Assembly (NCBI RefSeq): GCF_020085105.1
Contig: NC_058047.1
Coordinates: forward strand, 21,904,001 to 21,968,000
Length of the DNA: 64,000 nt
Reading direction: 5' to 3'
Source: Siniperca chuatsi
Lineage: Eukaryota > Chordata > Actinopteri > Centrarchiformes > Sinipercidae
Under the pieces are notes generated by a model, which was not told the DNA's origin, made no database searches, and saw nothing but the letters and a program-made list of their open reading frames with translations. The position numbers and the translations under genes are program-made. Shown here piece after piece: positions 50,169 through 64,000 of this stretch. The first letter of the stretch is position 1. Every line of letters begins with the position of its first letter.

Positions 50169-50992
50169 TCCTGCGGAAGGTCCCAGCACCAGCCCTCTCC
50201 TGCTGCTCCTCCCCAGGCTCCACACCCAGGTCTCCCCCTCACACACCTCCTGCCTCCCTCCCTAGCTCCCCCTCAAGCTCTCCCTCCAGTTCCTCCTCTT
50301 CCTCTGATTTGATCACATGCTCCTCCCGAAGATCTTCTCCTACCTCCTTCAGGTTGTCCCCTGACTCACCCAGGTCTCCAACCTTCTCTTCATTTACATT
50401 TCCCTATGGTAGTTTCTCCCCAGGTTCCTCACCTTCCTCCTCCTCCTCCTCCTCCTCCTCCTCCAACTCCTCTTCCAGCTCTTCCTCTAGCTCCTGTTCC
50501 AGCTCCTGTTCCAGCTCCTCCTCCAGCTCCTCTACTAGCTCTTCCTCTTGCTCCTCCTCCAACTCTTCCTCTAGCTCCTCCACCAGCTCCTCCCCTTGCT
50601 CTTCCTCTAGTTTTTCCTCCAACTCGTCCTGTAGCCCTCCTAGATTCTCCCCCAGCTCCCCCCCAGGCTCTCCTCCTAGCAGAGGACCAGCGGATGAATG
50701 CTGGACTTGTGTGGTGTTTGATGATCAGAACAAGATCATCCTCAGAAAGCTGCCAATAGCGAGCTCCCCCGACAGTCCTGAAGAACCGAGCAAGTTTTGT
50801 TCATGGAGCCACCCTACGAGTCCTCAGACACCCATCAAGCCTCGTCTGATGACAGCTGGCCCCGAGCCGAAGTGGGTGAGGAACCTGCGGGCCCTGATCA
50901 GGGTGAGAGACAGGCAGCGTGGCGGCAGGGGAGGTAAGAGAGCTGCTGCACCTCCAGAAGGTCGCCCTCCAGGGAAGCGCTCTAACAATTAA
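49170..50992 (+). CDS. Unrecognised serine-rich protein with duplicated WT..ILRK motif
   Basis: Two exons, 49170-49178 and 50099-50992, join in phase 0 to 300 residues starting MEDIDQRYTWTAVLAANP. The ATG context (cagcATGG: A at -3, G at +4) is strong; donor gtaaga and acceptor tgtcttcag are good. Residues about 35-115 are Ser/Pro-rich. About 116-184 is a near-pure Ser tract with Cys, Asn and Thr, encoded by degenerate TCC/AGC repeats. The C-terminal third (DECWTCVVFDDQN onward) is ordinary sequence ending in a basic RQRGGRGGKR tail. Two copies of a motif, WTxV then (L/I)ILRK(V/L)P, occur at W10 and W205. No signal peptide or membrane span. I do not recognise the family; it may be lineage-specific. 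A 297-codon frame open on through the non-repetitive end argues for a real gene. Confidence 0.55.
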
Positions 50993-51002
50993 TTTGAATT
51001 TA

Positions 51003-51295
51003 ATTTTATTACGAATTGATTTGATGTGATTTGTTTGATCTGATTTGATCGGATTTTATTTGAATTGATCTGATGTGATTTTATCCGATCTGATCTGATC
51101 TGACTTGATTTGAATTGATTTGATATGCAGATTTTATTTGAATTTATTTTATGTGATTTGATCCGCTTTCATTTGATCAGATTTTATTGGAATTAATTTG
51201 ATGAAATTTCTTTGATCTGATCCAATCAGATTTTATTTGAATTGATTTTAAGTGATTTCATCTGATTGGATTTGATTTAAATTACTCTGACCTGA
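51003..51295. repeat. Degenerate 50-bp minisatellite
   Basis: Units beginning ATTTTATT recur at 51003, 51053, 51131, 51181 and 51230; the unit near 51103 is shortened to about 28 bp. Within units, variants of GATTTGA and GATCTGA repeat, so a 5-7 bp pattern is nested in the 50-bp one. It begins within about ten bases of the serine-rich gene's stop and is thus likely in its 3'UTR. Confidence 0.75.
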
Positions 51296-51623
51296 CGTGA
51301 TGTGGCGTGACGTGGCGTGCACTGATGTGAAACGTGACCTTGTCACTGTACTTGTGACTCTGATAAAGAGTGCCTGTCAAATGGGCGGGTGGGGAAGTGA
51401 AGTCAACAGGGACAAGGACCACAGTCCACACGGGGGAGAAAAAGGGGGAAAAATAGCAATGACAGTAGTAGTAGCGTCACAGCCTCCTCTCCTCGCTGCC
51501 TGAGGAAAGACAGTCTGGTGACAAAGTACAAATGAGGTAAGTAAAGTTAATCCTCCACATGTATCTCAGCATGGTGGAATCTGGGAGAGACTCGTTCCAC
51601 AGGTAAGAGCGTCACCTTCTCAG

Positions 51624-51684
51624 GACAACGTGTCATATGATTGGTTCACTGAGAGGAAGAATTGACCAGCTAAAAAATGAAAAG
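51624..51684 (+). other. Candidate short exon, MIGSLRGRIDQLKNEK
   Basis: Flanked by a good acceptor (caccttctcag, ending 51623) and a strong donor (AAAG|gtgagt at 51685). It holds an ATG at 51637 and 16 codons with helix-forming character. A plausible upstream non-coding exon ends at 51536 (GAG|gtaagt). It may be the start of the gene whose last exon is at 53297, but the phases (0 against 1) need an unseen exon between. Confidence 0.3.
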
Positions 51685-51984
51685 GTGAGTTTGAAAGCTA
51701 CTGAATTCGTACTATTTATTCTTTATGCTACTGGCCTGCTGATTGTCGGATAAATACTTTTTAGATGCTGTTAACTGCCAAAAATGATCCTTAGATAATG
51801 ACAAAAACTTATAATGCACTAAGGTAGAGCTCCCTACACTAGGTACTATTATATTGTACTCATAATTCTGCTACATAAACAAAATATTACATCATTTGGA
51901 AAAATCTATACAGCAGCGAGACATTTTGCATTGGATTCTGTTTGGTTGCTTTCTCTGTGATTTTTTCTCCCTTCAGCGTTGACT

Positions 51985-52640
51985 TTCGATGACTCCAGGA
52001 CCCAAATGAACAGAAGACCCCAGAGGACCCCAATATTATGAGGTAACGAAGAGAAAGAAGATGAAGACAAATCGCACCATGAACTGAGAGATGACGAACA
52101 GCCCGAGATGTGAAGCCAGACCAAGAGACACGAAGGAGGCAAAGTCATTAGAATAACATGTCAGAGCAAAGTGAGACACAGTGATAATCTAATTGTATAA
52201 TGTTTCATTATTTTGTGTGCAAAGTTCACTATTGCAAAGGGTAGATATACTGTATGTTTACATAAGTATATAGTACTGCTGTCTAAATGGATGCTTAGTT
52301 TATCTGTGTTTTCCACGGCTCTGTCTTATGTCTTATGTAAGACGTAAAAATGATTTTATTAAACACCCAGAGGAACCACAGGATGCGATGACAAACATCT
52401 CCAGATAACAAAGGGTAACCTCAAGAAGTAAAATGGCTCCATAGATACTTTAAGTTTACATGAGTTTATAATACAGTTGTTGGAGATAATGCAATTATTT
52501 ATGTCAGAATCAATAAAAGGTTTATCTGTGTTTTTTTCCTTCAGCATTGTTTTTGGGTGATTCCAAGAGGGTCCAGCAGCAACCTCAAATGATAAAAAAA
52601 TAAGATCCCAGAGGAGCCCAAGGATGGGAAACGAGATAAG
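51985..52640. repeat. Decayed tandem duplication
   Basis: Three places carry related text: accccagaggaccccaatat (52015), cacccagaggaaccacagga (52365) and tcccagaggagcccaaggat (52605). The last two are each preceded by tttatctgtgttttt(t)cc and by an agatac-rich, gtttacat stretch; the first and third follow a ttcagc acceptor-like site and a gatgactcca / gtgattccaa block. Unit length is roughly 240-350 bp, strongly diverged. No open frame persists. Confidence 0.45.
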
Positions 52641-53296
52641 GTAGTGGACACGGAAGAGCATGGTGAGGCATAAAAGTATGTTAAATGAATTATGTTTTTT
52701 TTATTAGCAATATCTACAGCATTCATACACTGAAAACAAAGTCTAATGTCGTCTGATGACAGTTTTTCGGTACTTTGTTACACATGAGTAGCTGCAGTAA
52801 AGATGCTCTCATCCAGAGAAGTTTTCCAACTTCATGGTTACCAAGCTGTTGAAGGAGAAACTCCAAAAAACTAACAGAGAAACAGTTAAGAGATGCAGGA
52901 ATCCAGCCATGTAGACATGCAGGCCACATTATGCTTTGAACCGAGCAAGTGGAGGGTCAAATGCAGGTGCAGAACATGTCTAGCTTAGAGATTTTTTTCA
53001 TCTTTTTTAAACTTCTCTTCTGGCCTTCGCCTTGTTAAAGTTGTTAAAGAAGACTTTCTTCGCAGTCTCTGCCATTATGAAGATAATACCTGTTTCAAAT
53101 ACTTGGACAGCCCAAAACAACTACTATGTCATATCATGTTGCAGTCGATACAGTTCCAAAAGTTGCATAGCAGACTGCACAGGTCTACGTTTAGGCAAAC
53201 TGATGTCTGCTATTAATAATCAGAATTGTAAGGTCACATTTAAATGTCCATCTCTGTGTGTATTAGTCCAGTTAACCTTTGTAATGTTTGTTTCAG

Positions 53297-53373
53297 CTGA
53301 GTACAAGCAGCTGGCAGAGGACCTCTGGTACCAACTAAACACACTTCATGTAAAGATGCTGGGGACGAGTTGA
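53297..53373 (+). CDS. Orphan terminal exon, unidentified gene
   Basis: After the acceptor tgtttcag (ending 53296), a phase-1 exon reads AEYKQLAEDLWYQLNTLH, then VKMLGTS and a stop at 53371-53373. AATAAA at 53464-53469 gives a compact 3'UTR. The peptide looks like an amphipathic helix. I cannot name the family or trace its upstream exons with confidence; the candidate exon at 51624 is one option. Confidence 0.4.
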
Positions 53374-53469
53374 CAGAGAACATTTGGAGCAGAGCCACTG
53401 AGACAGAAGAAGATTACTACAATGAGATTTGATATGATCAAACTATACAAAAAGAGTGCCTCAAATAAA

Positions 53470-54980
53470 AAGTCAAAACAAGAAGAATAGTCTCTGTTTG
53501 GTTTCAAGATTTACATTTGGCTTTTTCCTTTCATGTTAGATGTTAAAAAATCAGATTGTATGGGCAAAGGAAAATTACACCCTAAAAAATAAGACCCTTT
53601 CAGAACCATTGGGTGTACTCAACAATGTTTGTCAAACTAAAAGCAAGATTCTTCTTCAGAGTTGTTATAAATGAAAGTTAAATACATTAATACACAAATG
53701 CTACATACCTTTGTATTATTAGATAGTGCTAATTTGAGATACTTGAACCCAGATGAGATTTTAGAGAGTACATAGCAGCATACAATCACATAAGAAAATG
53801 CATATACAACTACACAAAACACAAACAATAAACAATTAACAAAATGTTAATGAATCAAAATGCATTTAAACTGATCCCAGTTATAATCGCAAAATAAGCA
53901 TGACTGTAAATCAAACCCAATTAGAAATTACTATATATATATATTATATTAGGGGTGGGTTTTGTATGACTTGTGAATGGTGTGTTTGGTTGTACACTGT
54001 TTTGTTGCCTTGTATGAATAAAAAAAGGGGTATTAAAGTAAAAAAAGCGTTCACTGCCCTCCAGTGGTCACAGAGATCATGAAATGTTAATTATTCTCTA
54101 GTGACACAGTTATAGAGATGACAACTCTGTCTCCACCAATCTGCCCCATGGGATGTCTTCCCTCAGGGTACCCCCTCTTCGGTTTATAGTTATCAGGGTG
54201 AGGTGTTAGCTCTCACCATGCCACCCGACCAGGTAGATTCATACACAATCATTATGCACTCAGTGTTCTCATGTTGTGTGTGAGTATGTGTCTTTTCTTA
54301 GAATAAGTTGAAAGTTTTAGAAACTCTCCCTTCTTTCAGTAACAGCTATCATAGTCCCTATGTAGAAAATCACACAGTAGGTTTCTTATGTTCTGAGAAT
54401 ATACAAGTGGATGAGACATTACAGCTTGCCTTATGTAGAAACAGTGTTTAATAGATTATTATTGTAGTGATATATAAGAGAGAAAGAAAAATAACAATAA
54501 ATAAATGCAAACATAAATAAAATTGATTGAATAATGATTAATGAATAAAAACAATCGTACAACAACAACAACACAAAATAATACATAATAGAAGAGGATT
54601 TTAACTGACTCTCCTGGAATATCACAATGTTAAAATCCCACATTCAGACAAATATCATGCATTTCATAGCTTTTTTGTTTTCTTGTTTACTTTACAGAGG
54701 TAAGATAAGTGTCCACATCAGTAAGAAAAAAAATCTCAAAATTGGCTTTTTGTTGAGGCATCTTATGAATGAAGAATTTAGCAACAATAATCTAAAGATT
54801 TATAATGAATTAAAAATTGCAATAGTTCAGAGGGCAGTAGATGAAAAACTGCTCCTGTGAATGTATATGTTAATACAATAATAACACTTTTAGATTAGGT
54901 ATGTGGACAGGCTCGGCTCAGCCACGCTTCTTTCTGACATTAGGATGATTTAAATTTACGAGGAGCACATGAAAGCAGCA

Positions 54981-55027
<47 letters not shown>

Positions 55028-55084
55028 CGCGCGCACACACACACACACGCACACACACACACACTTTCGGCGGCGCAGCTAGTG
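53470..55084. other. Intergenic, AT-rich, then a CA tract
   Basis: About 1.5 kb of AT-rich DNA with no supported exon, followed by the CA/CG microsatellite at 54982-55064 immediately upstream of the uap1 promoter. Confidence 0.6.
54982..55064. repeat. (CA)n microsatellite with CG interruptions
   Basis: A CA dinucleotide tract of about 80 bases interrupted by atgcgcgcgc and one cg. It ends about 20 bases before the paired ACGT-core sites of the uap1 promoter. Alternating purine-pyrimidine sequence of this kind can adopt Z-DNA. Confidence 0.95.
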
Positions 55085-55103
55085 CCACGTCAAATGTGAC
55101 GTA
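55085..55103 (+). promoter_or_regulatory. uap1: Paired ACGT-core sites (UPRE/CRE-like) in the uap1 promoter
   Basis: CCACGTCA at 55085-55092 reads TGACGTGG on the other strand, the unfolded-protein-response element core. TGACGTA follows at 55097-55103. ACGTCA and TGACGT form an exact inverted pair with a 4-base spacer. Spliced XBP1 is known to induce hexosamine-pathway genes in mammals, so the site makes sense upstream of uap1; occupancy is inference. Confidence 0.5.
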
Positions 55104-55204
55104 GCAGGAGGTGTAGTCCGGGTGGGAGGCGTCCTAACCAGTACAAGAAACCACGCAACGACTGGCTTGAATGATCTTAAACCCAAGAGGAGCACTTGTC
55201 AGAG
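55104..55204 (+). other. uap1: Probable uap1 5'UTR exon 1
   Basis: GC-rich sequence ending at the donor AGAG|gtaaga (55205). It is joined by inference to the coding exon that starts at 56179. The start of transcription is unknown. Confidence 0.5.
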
Positions 55205-56210
55205 GTAAGAGCTTCATATCTCATTCATATTATCTCTTATGTTGTCACCGAGCTAACTGTTTCCTCCACAGTTAGCCGGATAGCTGCTAGTAGCTGCTGG
55301 GCTCTGGTGCCGCTGTCACTCGCGCGCTGCTCCTGCTGAAGACAGCGGCTAAACACAGTGACCGATACATTTAGCTTACATAGCAAACGCGCTTACTGTG
55401 AATAGCAGAGCTTAGTAACAGCAGCCTATTATACTACACCATGCTAATACTGAATTTCTCTCTGCTACGAGTGAACTGAGGAATGCCTGCTGTGTTTTGG
55501 TAAGAATAGCCTCAACATCAAAATCCTATTGAGGACTTGACACAGCCTCCTGGAAACAGAAAGTTTGAAAGCATTATGAATATATATAACAATAATTATA
55601 CCATGATAGTGTCTAACAGCTATCAATTTAAAGTTAATTTATTGGCGTATGTTGCTGTAGCCCTCAGCATCCCATTCAAATGCTAAAAATTCCCCTACAC
55701 CAGTGGTGTGATGATTTTCTGGTCCAGCAAGCTGCTCATTGTGGGTGTGGGTTCAAACAAAGACATTAATTAAACATTCCAGTAGTTACTTCAATCAACG
55801 CTTTGCCAACAGTTCCAGTATAAAATGCAAATGCCATGCTGAGCGTTGCATTAGCCTATGTTGTCACCGATTGTGCTAGTTTTACCAGCAGTAGCAGCAT
55901 TGTAGAAATACTGAGGTCATGAGTCCAATTTTCACCAGAATAACCCAACCCACCTAACACATTTTTGACTAGCCATCAACCAAACCAAAATGTTATTTCC
56001 CTACATTATGGCCAGGAGACAGGTATGTAACTGATGGGGAAACCAAATTCCTTTCATTATGATTAAACCTGCGTAGTTGTTTTGCTTAAACACAATCAAA
56101 TTTAGTATAAAAAATATATATAAATATATCAGCCTTAAAACCCAATATATGTAATATGTGTTTTTTCATCTGTTTCAGTGTGGCAGAGTTAATCAAAAGC
56201 ACCGTTCATC

Positions 56211-62418
<6,208 letters not shown>

Positions 62419-64000
62419 GTGAGTTACAGAGAGTTTTTTCCATAGAGGGCACAGAGTGTGTGACAGCATCAGAAGACAGCCTCTCACCTCAAACTAAAAG
62501 GCCTTAAAGTACTAAGAATACAATGAATATCTTATGCTCCTTTTGCGAGGTGGCTAGAGTACATATGTTCTTCTGGCAGGCTTCAGGCCTGGGGTTTGAC
62601 TGGTCCTTGATCTGTCCTTCCATGCATGAACCAACCCCTTTTTCCAGTCCCGATCCCTATCCACCAGCCAAGGTCTGGTCCAGCAGGCTGAGCCTGCCAA
62701 GCTCTCTGCAGGAGGATGGAGGTTTATGAGCTGTTCACTCATTCCACCTCCTCCAGTGTTACATGACATCAGCTTTGAGTCACGCCACTACTAATAGAAC
62801 TATACATCTAATGAAAGGATTCCTGTAATGATTGACTGATGGAAAAGCACTGCAGACATGTCCAGCTTCCTTCGAGGTTTATTAGCTGTATTTCAAAGTA
62901 AAAAGGATGAGAAATAGTTTGGTGTTGCTGAGGAGATGGATTACAGTTGTGCCCGGACTGGCAGACTGGCAGCTTTAGCAGAATCCAGATGGGCTGACTC
63001 ACTTTGCAGCCAGTTTTTATAAAGTCCGACTTTTCTCTGTTCTTTCTCTGTGCTGTTTGGTCGAGGCTCTCATAGTCTGTTGTGTGGCCACACGTGCCAT
63101 ATATTATGTACGTCTCAGTCAAAAAACATACACATTTGTTTACTATTCACAAGCCAAGGGTTGATAATGCATATTTAATTTGCTTCCACTATGTAATGCA
63201 TACTTTTTGACTCTTTATTTTGTAATAGAGCACTTGGCCTGATTAGTTTGGATCAAGCCTCCAGGAGCAACGCTGGTCTCTGAGGTGATTTTGGTGTATT
63301 GGCCACACTCGATATTGTAGGAACAATAGATAAAACAATGGATACATTTTTCTGAGTGTCACAAACACTGTGAAATGACTAAAATGATTGCACCAGTGTG
63401 CAACTTTCATAGGAATGAATGGGACGGCATCTTGGACTGCAGTATCCAGTTTTCTTAATATAGCCATACCAAAGCTCAATTAATTGTTTGTCACAGGCTG
63501 TTGTTTAATGAATACCTGTAAGTTCACATGATGACTCTCTCTCTATAGCCTATTTATTAATTGACCATATTTTTCTGATATTGACCTGTTAATTGTGCCT
63601 TTGGTGCCAGCTGGAGGGTTTAACAATTTTTTTTACTTTTATTTAGCCAGGGTTTCACCAAGGACAATGCTCTTATTTCAGGAACACTTTGTTTATTCTT
63701 GTTCACGCAGTTACACACATTCACACCTGAAAGCTGCCCAGTATAACAGTCTGATTTGTGGCCACTGAACAGCTCCATCGGTGCAGTTAGGGATTATGCC
63801 TTGCTCAACAGCACCTCAGTGTTGGTCGTGGGGCAAATGCCGTGATGATGAGTAATAGATCATTGCTATCCTATGAAACGGTATATCTCCAAAATGTCAA
63901 CTTTTCATGAGTTAAGAAAAACAGCCCTTTCAGCTGTGTGGCATTTTTGAGATAACCAATGGGATTTTAAATGGTTTATTTAGCTTATGAAGGAAAGGAA
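62419..64000. other. uap1 intron to the window edge
   Basis: The next uap1 exon, expected to continue after DIFQFAK, is not seen before 64000. A stretch near 63630-63840 (ttttatttagccagggtttc, gacaatgctcttatttca, tgccttgctcaacagcacct) resembles a dispersed fish repeat. Otherwise nothing is supportable. Confidence 0.5.

Noticed and set aside
50404-50622. Glutamate-rich frame on the minus strand
   Set aside because: It is the reverse complement of the Ser-codon repeat of the + strand gene and ends when the repeat ends, with no independent sequence on either side.
50406-50759. Proline-rich + strand frame overlapping the serine-rich gene
   Set aside because: A frame shadow of the TCC/AGC repeat. 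It lacks a splice-compatible start and stops soon after the repeat.
51297-51503. 68-codon frame after the minisatellite
   Set aside because: It starts within the GATGTGGCGTGA-type repeat edge and has no motif or splice support.

Overview
The window is vertebrate nuclear DNA, almost certainly from a ray-finned (teleost) fish and probably a percomorph. The reasons are GT-AG split genes with short introns, recognisable vertebrate proteins, a Tc1 transposon with IR/DR ends, and several dispersed repeats typical of fish. There is no operon, phage or CRISPR logic. All exon models below were built by eye from splice sites and reading-frame continuity.

Layout, left to right. (1) 1-1912: last exon and 3'UTR of an unidentified + strand gene. 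(2) About 1990-16904: a class 4 semaphorin on +, 13 coding exons, 817 codons, with a 6.2 kb first intron. (3) 18283-24905: scamp4 on -, six coding exons, 233 residues, with a nested LINE insertion in one intron. (4) About 25700-38921: chaf1a on +, 16 coding exons, 898 residues, carrying a decayed but end-intact Tc1 element in one intron. (5) 40305-47067: ubxn6 on -, 12 coding exons, 439 residues, tail to tail with chaf1a, first intron apparently GC-AG. (6) 48934-53469: an accessory-looking stretch. It holds an unrecognised serine-rich gene with an internally duplicated motif, a 50-bp minisatellite abutting its stop codon, a decayed tandem duplication, and an orphan terminal exon with a poly(A) signal. 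(7) 55085-end: uap1 on +, first 390 codons present, cut by the window edge.

The recognised genes do not form one pathway. They are housekeeping or developmental genes: axon-guidance and immune ligand, vesicle membrane protein, replication-coupled histone chaperone, p97 cofactor, and UDP-GlcNAc synthesis. Their grouping is positional. SCAMP4, CHAF1A and UBXN6 all lie on human 19p13.3, while UAP1 lies on human 1q23. The most unusual material is the 48.9-53.5 kb region and the mobile-element archaeology: a matched pair of about 0.5 kb TIR elements, a LINE inside a LINE with a 7-bp target duplication, and a hAT-like element. I found no new multi-gene system, and most of the window is ordinary fish genome.
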